Part shown: one piece after another, positions 12,276-22,360 of the stretch
Numbering within the stretch: position 1 is the first letter of the stretch
Layout of the letters: the number at the start of each line of letters is the position of its first letter
From: Acholoe squamosa
Lineage: Eukaryota; Annelida; Polychaeta; Phyllodocida; Polynoidae
Direction of reading: 5' to 3'
Assembly (NCBI GenBank): GCA_949317995.1
Contig: OX439044.1
Span: forward strand, 44,720,166-44,784,165
Length of the DNA: 64,000 bases
Program-made: the position numbers and the translations under genes
The notes under the pieces: generated by a model
What the model was told of the DNA's origin: nothing
Databases searched by the model: none
Seen by the model: only the letters and a program-made list of their open reading frames with translations

Positions 12276-14005
12276 ATCCTAATTTTCCCAAAGGTACCCT
12301 CGGGCTACCCTTCTGGAATAAGTTACTAGCCCCCCCCCCTCTATCAAAATCAGCAGAGAAAAAAATTTGGGCAGCAAAAGCGAGGTTACCCCCCTTGGCT
12401 GCCAGACTATTTCTCAGAATTCCAAGAAGAGCTGTAGCTAAAAATAGTTCATTGATGGCTAAATAGGTTTCTGGCAGGAGCTACTCTGTAGTGCTTAAAA
12501 ACTGCCCACCCCCTGCATGTACCTAGTTTGAATATTTTGGTCACCAGAGGCCACTGCCACACCCTGCCTGTGCACGTGATCCCTTTCGGGGAGAAACGGT
12601 ATGATCGGAAGTGTGTCCCTGGTTCCGGTGGTGAATATGCGAAAGTCTACTGCTCATATTTTACAAGCGAAAATGGCGCCGCGTTAGCGCTTCTCCCCCA
12701 AAGACGTAAGCGCCTGTGCACATTTAAGTAAGATATCAAGATGCTACTTTTAGAGCAGTCACTGTAAATTAAACTACCAGGATAAGATGACTTCCCCTAA
12801 AGGCCACACCCTGACCATAGGAAAATCAACTACAAGAACTTTATTCTTGAATGGGAATGAAAACACACGTTTCACTGCACACAAATACAATGCATGCACT
12901 TATCCCATACTGTGAGTTTTCCTCTTTGTAAAATTGTACAGATAAGGTCAAAACTATACTCCTTTCCTGTCAAAATTGCTTTAAAGCCCGCCCCTGCCCC
13001 AATCGAAAAGGGCCCCTTTCCCTTGAAATCATGTTTGCACGTGGTATCCAAATCTGTGGGATGATGCATAGGGACTTGTCTCTTATAAGATTTATTCAAA
13101 CATTTTTGTATTGAATTGGATGTAATCATCATTTTTACTACTTTAGTGATCTCCATTCCCGAAACGATTCAGGGACAAGGACGATTTTCTACTCAATAAT
13201 GTAGAATGTAACTTCAGCTCACCATTTGAGATGTTTGATAGCAGACAATACATGGTATAAAATCCTCGTTCAAGTTTGACATTTTTCCCACACATGGCAC
13301 CACTTGCAGTTTCCACGGTAATTACGATCAACAGCTACAACGGCCAAAAGTGTCGATTTTTCTTTGTTCATTTCAATGTGATTAATCTAGCATTTATAGA
13401 CAACTGATAGATGGGTACACCAATTAATGAATACAGGCCGTGTACAGTACTGATCGGGGGAGGCAAGATTGACGTGTGTCTAGACCAAATAAAAGGTTCC
13501 TCTGAAGATATTATGCACATCAAAAATATCTCCATCAAATTTAGCCAGTGAAGAGATAATAAGACACCTTTTGCAAAATGTGAAAGCATGCAAAGGCCTC
13601 AGAGATTTGTAAGATGGTCACTGTGAATTTACAAGAGTGTTAAAAGTAAATTCACAAGAGTGTTTACATTATAATAATTATTAGGAGAGCTTGAAGTTAA
13701 GCCAAACCAGCCTCTTTTTCCAGAGCTAGAAAGCACCTATTAACACAGCGCCAGTGGCTACGTCTTTGATTAACTCTTCCTTTACCGATCGCGCATTTCT
13801 GCGAAAAAACCGCCGATTTTTGGCCATAAAATCTCACCAATTTTTCTGAACCTTTACTATGGCAGGTAGTCTCTGTGTATCTCAGACCATTAGTTACTCC
13901 CATTATTTGGTGAGATATGGTGAGCCTCTAAACCTAATTTTTCACGAAGAAAAAGATGATACCAACATTTTCAGTCTATTTTGGTGTATTCTGGACCAAA
14001 CAATT
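12276..14005. other. Intergenic, nothing recognised
   Basis: No supported gene. A CpG-containing stretch at about 12530-12720 stands out from the AT-rich surroundings but has no recognisable content. Confidence 0.3.
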
Positions 14006-14070
14006 GGTTGCCATAGCAACAGACACACTGGAAATAATGATTTCGCATAGATCTGGTTACCATGGTAACC
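14006..14070. promoter_or_regulatory. Two X-box-like palindromes
   Basis: GGTTGCCATAGCAAC at 14006-14020 and a perfect 16-bp palindrome GGTTACCATGGTAACC at 14055-14070 both fit the RFX-binding X-box pattern. No neighbouring gene is evident, so regulatory function is only a possibility. Confidence 0.35.
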
Positions 14071-14240
14071 AAAGTGCAGATGTACCATGTGACCCTTTTC
14101 TTTAAAAATCATGAAAATATGTAGTTCAATTGTCTCACTCATTTTTTCAAGTATGTATGCTCTGTTATCACTTGTCCCTTATCAGGATAAATACAAAAAT
14201 TTGGGATTCCATAATTTTCGGCCCATATGCTTACCTTGTA

Positions 14241-15029
14241 TCTTCAAGCTGGCACAAGAGTTCAAATACAAAGATTTTCCACTTTCTGCATATCTATCAT
14301 CACCCCAGTTGTGAAAGTGTCCTTGCAAAATCCTGATCTATTTAGTGCATTCTAACCATTCTAAATTCAAGCATATACATGTGTAGAGGTATACATATAT
14401 ATATATATATATATATGTTACATTATGGTCCTTTGGCGCGGTGGGTGAGTCAGCCACCCGGGCTTTGCCCTCTACTTCCCGGATAGGTGGCAGCATCTGT
14501 TCGGGAGGTGTGAGAGAGGCACGGGGTGGCGCCACTGTCCTTACCTATAAGAGGAGGACAGGGCTCAGTCGCCGCATCAGAGATAGTAAGACCACCGCTG
14601 TATGAAGATCTCTAAACCTAAATAGAGAATCCGGCATCTGTTAGAAACTATCCAAGCTACCTCCGGGTAGCCGTGTCTGTGTCATCCGAACTGTAATAAA
14701 AACCTGTTCACATACACCCGAATCCTCTTCTTGTTGGCTTGTCTGTCAAATAGAGTAGAGGAAAAAGAACCCGTTACACATGTGTAAAAATAAAATGCTT
14801 CCAGCAATTTATTCATGTTAACAAGCAGTCTTGATTGCACCAGCACAGTGGCTCCAGATGGAGCCACAAAGCAAAATTCTCTATAGTGGTTGTACCTTTG
14901 ATTTGGATGCCTGACAGCAGAGCAGACCACTCAGTGCTGCCCCTAGGTAGCTGTGACCAGAATTCATTAACCAAGTGGTTTCCCTTCCCAACAAAGAGGA
15001 AGGACCGGCTGAAACTAGAGTCCAATGAT
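14241..15029. repeat. Dispersed repeat R1, copy 2 (interrupted)
   Basis: Colinear with 3634-3964 on both sides of an insertion at about 14358-14813. The insertion holds a TA microsatellite and a probable solo LTR. Divergence between copies suggests old dispersal. Confidence 0.7.
14416..14778 (+). mobile_element. Probable solo LTR
   Basis: A GC-richer block inside repeat R1 starts with TGTTACATTATGG and ends with CCCGTTACA, giving the TG...CA ends of an LTR. It contains a TATA-like CTATAAGAGG and an AATAAA signal near 14694. Length (363 bp) resembles the Gypsy LTRs elsewhere in the window. No clean target duplication is visible: the left side is a TA microsatellite and the right side CATG. 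No internal retrotransposon sequence adjoins it. Confidence 0.5.
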
Positions 15030-15827
15030 GTGCACATAATGAACTACATCTTACCAGAATAAATGGCACCCTATGACTGGGGAAGGGGTATATAATTCTT
15101 GGAAACACACATCAGACCAAGCTATATCAGGTTTTATACCAGCCTTTACTACTTGGCTTCTGGTAGGAATATCAACATGATTCCAACGGTTTTTGAAAGA
15201 TAATGACACCCTCTAAAGGCCGAAAGTCAGCTTAAAATATCTTGTTAAAGGAAGAGTTAAAGCAGGGTATACTAGGTATTCTATGCAGGTGACCTTGAAC
15301 CCCTTCAATCCTTTCTCTAGAGGCCAAGATCTCCCAAGATTCTATGAATAGGTCAAATGTAGATGGGTGTCTATAAGTATTCAACCCCTGACAAAAATAG
15401 CTGCTAAATCATGAATCCGGTGAATGACTTACTAAACTAACTACAACCGTCGGTTGTTTGTCAGTATAATGGTGACAAACCATCGTAGGGTGAGGGGGAA
15501 GTTCCTAAAAGGACTCGAGGGCGTCTCACGGCTGGTGGAAAAACGCTTGAATGGCCTTGCTGAAAGCTGGTTGACTCCAACCTCCACCATGTTCGTGTTT
15601 CCTGGAGGGTATTTCCAAAGAGTTTGGAGTCACTTTTGTTGGGGCAGACAAGTATTCTCTAGTGTGTTTTGTAAAGCTGCTTCCTACAAAAGTTGAACGA
15701 AAGGTCAAGAATAGTAATGTCTAGTACAGGTGCTGAGTGATTCCAAACAAAGTACACACTTTGCAGGAAGTCTCTTCCTACAATATACTGTGATCTAAGC
15801 AGGTATTTACTTACCTATTTTAGTATC
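15030..15827. other. Intergenic, nothing recognised
   Basis: No supported gene or repeat. Confidence 0.3.
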
Positions 15828-16027
15828 ATTGCTGAAAACCCGCTGTCTGCTTACAAAGAGAAATGATAGAGGGAGGCAGGCTTGGAGAAATAAAATATTT
15901 ATCTTTTGTTATATACGATAACAAATTGTCAATTTGATAATAAATAATTAATTTGTACAAGAAACACTTCATAGTAATTGTTGGTGTTGGTTTGATAATA
16001 TTTTAGAATTAGGTTGAATAAAATGCC
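15828..16027 (-). repeat. Split direct repeat B2
   Basis: Matches 16277-16478 with scattered substitutions and small indels; begins ATTGCTGAAAA and ends TTGAATAAAATGCC in plus-strand orientation. Terminal repeat at the 3' end of the element. Confidence 0.85.
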
Positions 16028-16085
16028 CTATCGGGTGAATTGGTAAGAAATAAATAACATTTGATAAAAAGGTGTGTGTGGTTGG

Positions 16086-16276
16086 GAAACGATGTTGGTA
16101 AGAGGGAAACAGAGAAGAGAATGAGAAATGGGGTGGAAGGAAGTCGGCAGGTGGGCTAGGTATGTGGTAATTTAGGTAGAGGGGAAACACTAGGTGGTGG
16201 GTTAGTAGTGAGGGTTCAAGCCACCAGCTGTGACCAATGAAAGCCCCTGCACGCCCTCCACGTGCATGAGCACTCC
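16086..16276 (-). repeat. Split direct repeat A2
   Basis: Matches 20356-20555; shared sequence includes GGTGGGCTAGGTATGTGGTA and CCCTCCACGTGCATGAGC. It directly abuts B1, as expected for the internal B1-A2 junction. Confidence 0.85.
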
Positions 16277-16478
16277 ATTGCTGAAAAGCCGCTGTCTGCT
16301 AACAAAGAGAAATGATAGTGGGAGGCAGGGTTGGAGAAATAAAATATTTATTATTTGTTATATATGATTACATTAATTGACAATTTGATGATAAATAATT
16401 AATTTGTACAAGACAACACTTCATAGTACTGTTGGTGTTGGTTTGATAATATTTGATCATTAAGTTGAATAAAATGCC
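16277..16478 (-). repeat. Split direct repeat B1
   Basis: Internal copy of the B repeat, between the recombinase coding end and A2. Confidence 0.85.
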
Positions 16479-16571
16479 AAGCTTGCAAGGTGAGTATTCA
16501 GAGTGGTGTGGGAGGGGAATAAAAATACAAGTAAAAGATGACATGATAAATGTGTGAAAGTTAAGAACATA

Positions 16572-17355
16572 TTATGACAGTGTATGACTCATTTTTGATG
16601 GAGAGCTGTAATGAGTTTGATTGACCTGACAGCGGGAATCACAGCGAATGTAGTCCTTATATATGTCAGATTTCCAGTCTCCATATTGCTGGACATCAAA
16701 GTCTGATGCGCCAGCCTTGTAGGCCTGGGTTGTTGCTGCAGAGCGGAGGCCATGAAGGGAGTATGCCTCCACTGGGAGTCCGAGGTCTGTTAACCCTTTC
16801 TTCCAGTGTTTGCAGATCTCGGTTGTGGGGACTGGATCTCGATTGTATATGAACATGTAGAGTGGTTGGTCCTTGTGCTGTGTGGGTATATCCATGCACA
16901 TCTGGAGGCATGCTGTGACGACACACAGATCTTTGTTCATGGCTGTTGACAGGGTTAATATATGTGTCTGACCGGCCCTCTGCAATGTTTTTTCCTAACT
17001 TTATCCTCATCTATATGTCTCTACCTCTGAAAGTTAGGTCGCCTCTTGTGAGGTGGGAGGTACTTTTGTACGCTGCTTTGGATGGTGGAGTTACCTCGCC
17101 TGGGCGTATGGCTGCATAATACTGAATCAGCAACGCTGCCCTTACTGTGTTCTTCAGTGGCGAGCCCTGCAGTCTTGTAATGATTGGGTGCAGCACCTCC
17201 ATGGGTACAGCTTCCTTCGTCTTTGGCACATACTCTTTGTTGTGGTTTAATGCCTCCATGGCCCGAGAGATGCGGATGTGGGTCAGCATGCGCTAATTGC
17301 AGATGGTCGCTGGTGCTTTTATGTGCTGAGACAAGTACTCTAGGAAAGTACACAC
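16572..17355 (-). pseudogene. Tyrosine recombinase of the YR retrotransposon
   Basis: Recombinase-like sequence runs on the minus strand from about 17355 to 16572. The first catalytic arginine lies in YYAAIRPGEV, the H-x-x-R box in SLHGLRSAATTQAYKAG, and the nucleophile is probably the tyrosine in DIYKDYIR. This matches the R...HxxR...Y layout of DIRS-type recombinases. The frame is broken by a TAG near 17295, another at about 17011-17013 and a 1-base slip in the A6 run just above 16985. The N-terminal core-binding part appears joined out of frame to the RT. In life it would integrate the circular double-stranded intermediate. Confidence 0.8.
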
Positions 17356-18754
17356 TGTGCTGTTCAGGTAGGGCCAGTTCCCTGAGTAAATGGCGTGCTC
17401 TGAGGAAGTGAGCCTCTGCCTCTTTCCTGTTGGGGGACACATTGATCAAATCATCAAGATAGATGTGTGAAGTGATCCCCTCATCCTGTAGGATCCTAAC
17501 TATGACACTCGCTATACACTGCATACTGGCACTACTTGCCCTTGCACCAAATGGCATTGTTGTGTCACAGTAAAACCTCCCTCTCCATTCCATGCCCAGG
17601 AGGGGCCATGACATCGGACATGATGAGAAATTCTTATAAGCCCTACTGACATCTGTTGTGCTGAGGTGGCATTCACTGCCCATGGCCAAAATGTCACTTA
17701 CAAGATTATTAATTATTGGGAGTGCATGGTTACATAACTCCCCACAAGTACTGTTTTTCATGATGTAGGTGTTGACACTGGAGGCCCTTGGATAAGTCAT
17801 ATCAATTATGACCCTCCTCTCTACACTGTCCCTCCTTTCCTTGTTCATGATGGGAGAAATATGCATCCAGGGTTGAAATGGGGGGCTATCACAGGGGCCA
17901 ATGAGACTGCCAAAACCCATCTCCTTCTGGATGAAACTGTCTACACTCTTTTTGTAATTTACTGCACTCAGGTGGTTGGGGATGCCACAAGTGTTGGACG
18001 TTGGCCCCATGTACACTGGTGGGAAGCCATACTTAACGTAACTTAAGAGTTCTAACTCATCGGTGGATTTAATGAGATACTTCTCCCATGCAGGGATGTT
18101 TAGCGATGTAGGAAGAAGGATCCTGGCCTTTCTGAAGTTTGGTAGACCAGTGGCCCTAACCCTTTTATATATATCCACCCAGCCTACTGTGGCAGTGCCC
18201 ACCATGTCAGGCCAGTGTAATAACCTATGTTCCCTAAAAGCGTCTGGTGTCATATCTATACTACTGTCAACAATGTTATTTTGTGCACATGCTGCAGGGA
18301 TTGATGTAAAATCAGGCAAGTTACCTGGCCACATTGTGGTAGTGTCGGGTTGTGGCGAGATATTTGGATGGACGTCCGTGGTTGGCGGTCTAGTTGGGTC
18401 ATGCTCTGACCCACTGCCAACGCCAACGGCCCGCTGTCTGAGACCACTTGCTGGCATAGCAATCACTCCTTTCCTATTCCAAGGTGCACTAGCACTTAAT
18501 TCATCTACAAGCGGTAGTAAATAGTCAGAAATCCCAGATTCACCATGTTCTACCTCTCCTCGTCCGCCATTTGCAATCTCGGCCAACCTCTCACTGCCTG
18601 TCAAGACCTGCGGCAAGCCAATCAACGGTCGCGGCATGAAGGGAGGCAGGGCCATGTTGTTTGTTTTGTTGAGGCACACGTGTTGCGGGCACATGCTTCG
18701 CTGAATACAATTACATAGTACCGCTGGCGGGCGCTGTGTCTTGAATATGGCCAT
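17021..18754 (-). CDS. Reverse transcriptase region of the YR retrotransposon
   Basis: A 577-codon open frame. The RT core occupies roughly residues 250-450: a palm motif DVSRAYKN, the MPFGARASS segment, and the catalytic box IYLDDL. The N-terminal 200 residues are low complexity with no recognised domain. RT similarity ends around 17370; the last 100 or so residues are read out of frame over the recombinase and are not genuine. The RNase H domain that normally follows RT in DIRS-like elements is absent, indicating an internal deletion. The gag-like frame lies about 200 bases upstream. Function: copying the element RNA into DNA, here presumably lost. Confidence 0.75.
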   Translation of the reverse strand: MAIFKTQRPPAVLCNCIQRSMCPQHVCLNKTNNMALPPFMPRPLIGLPQVLTGSERLAEIANGGRGEVEHGESGISDYLLPLVDELSASAPWNRKGVIAMPASGLRQRAVGVGSGSEHDPTRPPTTDVHPNISPQPDTTTMWPGNLPDFTSIPAACAQNNIVDSSIDMTPDAFREHRLLHWPDMVGTATVGWVDIYKRVRATGLPNFRKARILLPTSLNIPAWEKYLIKSTDELELLSYVKYGFPPVYMGPTSNTCGIPNHLSAVNYKKSVDSFIQKEMGFGSLIGPCDSPPFQPWMHISPIMNKERRDSVERRVIIDMTYPRASSVNTYIMKNSTCGELCNHALPIINNLVSDILAMGSECHLSTTDVSRAYKNFSSCPMSWPLLGMEWRGRFYCDTTMPFGARASSASMQCIASVIVRILQDEGITSHIYLDDLINVSPNRKEAEAHFLRARHLLRELALPEQHSVYFPRVLVSAHKSTSDHLQLAHADPHPHLSGHGGIKPQQRVCAKDEGSCTHGGAAPNHYKTAGLATEEHSKGSVADSVLCSHTPRRGNSTIQSSVQKYLPPHKRRPNFQR

Positions 18755-18948
18755 GCACAGCGCCCAGACTTAGTCTCTTGTAGGATTATTTCTGCTGCCA
18801 ACATTAGGCATGGACTGCAGATGTGGGGATCCATCCTGTGATGGCTGATGCATATGCGTTGATTGAAACATTTTGTTGTTATATGCTATTACTGAATGTG
18901 GGAGAGACTTTCCTTTGGCATAGCAGAAGGCACAAGCATGTAATAACT

Positions 18949-20123
18949 TTACCAGACCTGAGTCATGATGTCCCTTGCTATTGCACCCCTTTGTCTGATT
19001 ATAGTCGGGTTGACTTTACCATTAGGACTGGTTTGGCCACCACCAGAAGCGGACCCTTCATCACTGACATAACAAAGGCAAAAGTGCAGGTTTTGAATTT
19101 TCTGATATTCATGCCACTCAATGTTTTTCCTCTCAACCTCATCAAATACTGTCTGTGACCATTTGAGGACCTTTTTCCATGGGTGGGAAAGGTCATCTGT
19201 GGTTACCTCATGCAGGTGCTTATTCATGTGAGAGATGTCTTTTTCTTCAACAGCCAGTGCATACTGAAGAAGGGCAATGAGTGCATTTATGTACTCTTTA
19301 CTGGTCATTGAATATCTGACTTCTAATTTCTGCTTAAGTGTTCTGACCACATCCCTTTCTAAGAATATATAGGGCTTGCCAATTAACTTTCCGTTGAAGA
19401 TATCACTTACAAATGGGTTCTTACCATCAGTCTTCTTATGGGCCATTTCCTCATTCTTTAGGTATTCTATAAATCCGGCAGCCTCGGCCTCCGCCCTGAG
19501 AGTGGTGGGATTGGGGAGAACTGGTGCCGCTGTTGTTGGATTTTTGGGAGTTGGTACTTTGGCACTGCTCGTACCTTTAGATATAGAAACGTTAGATATA
19601 GAAACATTATTCTTATTGGCAACATTATTTTGTTCTGCCGAGACCAGGATGGCAAGTTGTTGATTAACTGCTAACATAGAGTCTTTCATGCCCTGAATGT
19701 CCCCTTTCATGGCATTTGCATCCGCCTCAATAGTATCCAGTCTGGACAATGCTGATTCTGAGGGCATAGTGAGGGCATAGTTTCAGAGTGATTAGATCTA
19801 GCTGTTAAATGCCTAGACCTTGAATTACGGCGACTATTTGTAGATGGTGTACTTAGCTGACTGAAATGTCATGACCTTGAGCCAAGTGTGCCACTCGTAG
19901 AGTGTGTAGACAGGGCCCTATCTACAGTCCTAAATGATACTTCATAAGAAGATGTTGAATGTGCAGATTGAGCAGTGACGCATTTGTCTAGTGGGACAGT
20001 AGAAGTTAGTGAGTCAGAGGGCTGGGAGATTACCGACCTTGGTGGTGTGGGTGCCCTGGACCTAGCCAACCTTGTGGATTGTGTGGAGCGGTCTGACCGG
20101 CGTGAGGCGTGGCTTGAGTCCAT
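18949..20123 (-). pseudogene. Gag-like ORF1 of the YR retrotransposon (broken)
   Basis: Two minus-strand frames make up this region. The upstream part (20123-19869) is rich in Ser, Thr and Arg, starting MDSSHASRRSDRS. The downstream part (19767-18949, 272 codons) starts with a predicted coiled coil, has a Pro/Thr-rich linker, then a mostly helical domain around EYLKNEEMAHKK and KPYIFLERDVVRTLK. The position ahead of RT and the composition suit a Gag-like nucleic-acid-binding protein. The gap between the pieces contains stops, so the frame is disrupted. The assignment is from position, not from a recognised family. Confidence 0.55.
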
Positions 20124-20210
20124 GGTTCCCTGCGTGTAGGTTAACTCCAGGTCCCAATAAAAATAGTCTGTCTCGTATCTAGAGATCACTGTGACTATGT
20201 ATTATTGGCT

Positions 20211-20212
<2 letters not shown>

Positions 20213-20293
<81 letters not shown>

Positions 20294-20294
20294 T
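20213..20294. repeat. (TA)n microsatellite
   Basis: About 40 TA units with one TG interruption, inside the 5' region of the YR element. Confidence 0.97.
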
Positions 20295-20355
20295 TGTGGT
20301 ATCAAAACCTTTATATAAAAAACGTACAATGGCTGCCAAGATGTCACTGGATTTA

Positions 20356-20555
20356 GAAACGATGATGGTGAGAGGGAAACAGAGCAGAGAATGAGGACAA
20401 GATATGGGGTTGCTGGACGTCAGCAGGTGGGCTAGGTATGTGGTAATTTAGGTAGAGGGGAAACACTAGGTGGTGGGTTTGTAGTGAGGGTTCAAGCCAC
20501 TGGTCAACTGTCACCAATGAAAGCCCCTGCATGCCCTCCACGTGCATGAGCCCTC
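20356..20555 (-). repeat. Split direct repeat A1
   Basis: 5' terminal repeat of the YR element; pairs with 16086-16276. Similarity to A2 ends near 20555, which sets the element boundary. Confidence 0.85.
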
Positions 20556-21085
20556 AATTATGACACTCTGATATAGAAGGGAATTGGGAAAAGCCACTTC
20601 CATACAGAAGTACCACCACTGGAAAGGCACTCAGGTGTGACTGAGCAAGGGTGCACTTTGAGCACTTTTGACAACATAGTCTGATTCATTGAGATGTGAC
20701 TACCTCCTTTGCAGTCTGTGGTGAGTAACTCTTGAAGGGCAAAGGAGAGCATGAGTGTGGTAAGTGAGGTACCTACCAAGAGACTTTTGGGAAACAGCCC
20801 CCAGACATTTTAGAGCAGATGAAATCTTTATTTCTTATGTACAAATCAAGTTTGGCAATTACATGGACGGTAAGAGTTTTGTATGTGATTCATAAGAAAA
20901 GGATAAGTGCTCTAGTTCTTTCAGTACAACTGTTGCATTGGACTATAAATTAATACTTGAAAAACAAATGTCTTGTAGCGGCAATAATGTACAGGTGGGC
21001 AAATGTGTAACCTTTAAGTCCTTAAGACACCTTAACAGAAAAACGAATTCTTAAAGTAACACCTTCATAGAATCATAGTTCACAT
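20556..21085. other. Intergenic, nothing recognised
   Basis: No gene supported. Confidence 0.3.
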
Positions 21086-21229
21086 TTAAGGAATAGACCT
21101 CTCGAGCTCAGCCTTCCCAATATTCTTAAATTCCTTGTAAGTATGAATATTTCTTATATCCACCTTAAGTCCATTCCATGTCTGGGCGTGTACATAGAAC
21201 ATGAGGTGATTTTTCATAAGCGAGACACT
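21086..21229 (-). pseudogene. Possible LINE ORF2 C-terminal remnant
   Basis: A minus-strand frame ends in a stop at 21086-21088. Its last residues include FYVHAQTWNGLKVDIRN followed by a YKEFKN segment. This pattern (aromatic-V-x-A-x-x-x-WN-L, then a short helix with F-K) is typical of the extreme C-terminus of non-LTR retrotransposon polymerases. Only about 45 codons are recognisable, so the call is weak. Confidence 0.35.
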
Positions 21230-22057
21230 TGATAATATCATATTTCAACACAGGTTCTCAATGTATCTGCAGTGGATGTCTGGTTGTCATTGATGGTATT
21301 AACGTTATCGTTTATACCTTGGAGTGTTTTTAAGATGGTCTCTGTGGCGTTTACTCGTGCTGTGACATGGTTTCCAAGCACCACAAATTTCGTCCGTGGT
21401 CACACCAGGTTTGAGCAGATTAATCTGCCCCATGATTGTGAGTGATGTGGATATTGAACCAGAGCCACCCTAGTTCTTAGAACCTATACCTTTCTTCGTA
21501 AAGTTTCAAGCACTTCGCCTCAGTTTGACTGTGATTCCATATCAAAATGTCAGGAGCCAGTTCGCAGTTAATCTTACCTGTTGCTGCCATATTGCCATTA
21601 AAAACAAACTTGTTTCTCCATGTTCAGGAATATCTGGTAATTCAGGTATTGTTGTACAAATGGAATCATGTCCATATTATATTTAACTTTAACCTTGTTG
21701 TAACCCAAATAAGATAAAACTAGTCCATTGTAACACACCAGATGCCCTCCCAGTAGTAGAGCCCCCCATACAGGCCAACAGTCAGGTCAAAATGTTGTTC
21801 AGGCATTACCCGTCAGATGTCACCACTCTATTGACGAATGACCTGTTTGTTACCTTCTACAGAGTCAATCTACCCCTTGCCAGTATACATGGGTCTGCAG
21901 TAGGTTGCTCAATAGAAGATCAAACATGATCCCATCTGTACTATATGATGTACTTGATTTCATACCAAAGGTCTACTGGAGTATTTAGGTCCATGTGATT
22001 GGTCTTTGTGGGGAAGTTGTACAAGGAATGCAGTCCAGTTTGCCTGGACCAGGAGGC
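21230..22057. other. Intergenic, nothing recognised
   Basis: No gene supported between the LINE-like remnant and the Harbinger left end. Confidence 0.3.
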
Positions 22058-22179
22058 CGTTGCACAATCCACGAGATTAGCTCTCTTCTCGCTGTGTTTT
22101 GCCTCTACCGTTGCACAAACATTTTCTCGCTGTTTTTGTCCTCCACTTTTTGCACAACGAGAATAAAACCGTTGCACAA
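22058..22179. repeat. Subterminal repeats of the Harbinger element (left)
   Basis: Three copies of CGTTGCACAA (22058, 22109, 22170), the last two followed by ATTTTCTCG. A TTTGCACAACGAG variant lies near 22149. Repeated end motifs are probable binding sites for the transposase or its Myb partner. Confidence 0.6.
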
Positions 22180-22360
22180 TCATTTTCTCGTTCTGATAAA
22201 CTCGTTGTGTCGACTTTTTTATGTCAACAGCTAGAAAAAAAAAGCAGTTACTCTCGACGTACTGCCTTTTGGTTGTTTAACATTGGTCCCTATGGGGAGT
22301 CTAGCTGTGACATTTCGCACTGGAACCAGAGTACTAGGAGGGAAATTTGAACTCGGCAAA

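Larger units (their letters stand above)
15828..20555 (-). mobile_element. Decayed DIRS/Ngaro/PAT-like tyrosine-recombinase retrotransposon
   Basis: Read on the minus strand the order is repeat A1 (20555-20356), a gag-like region, reverse transcriptase, tyrosine recombinase, repeat B1 (16478-16277), repeat A2 (16276-16086) and repeat B2 (16027-15828). This A1-ORFs-B1-A2-B2 arrangement is the split direct repeat structure known for PAT and Ngaro elements, which circularise and integrate by tyrosine recombinase and so leave no target duplication. No RNase H segment is found between RT and recombinase. Frameshifts and stops mark the copy as dead. A TA microsatellite (20213-20294) has expanded in its 5' region. 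Confidence 0.85.
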
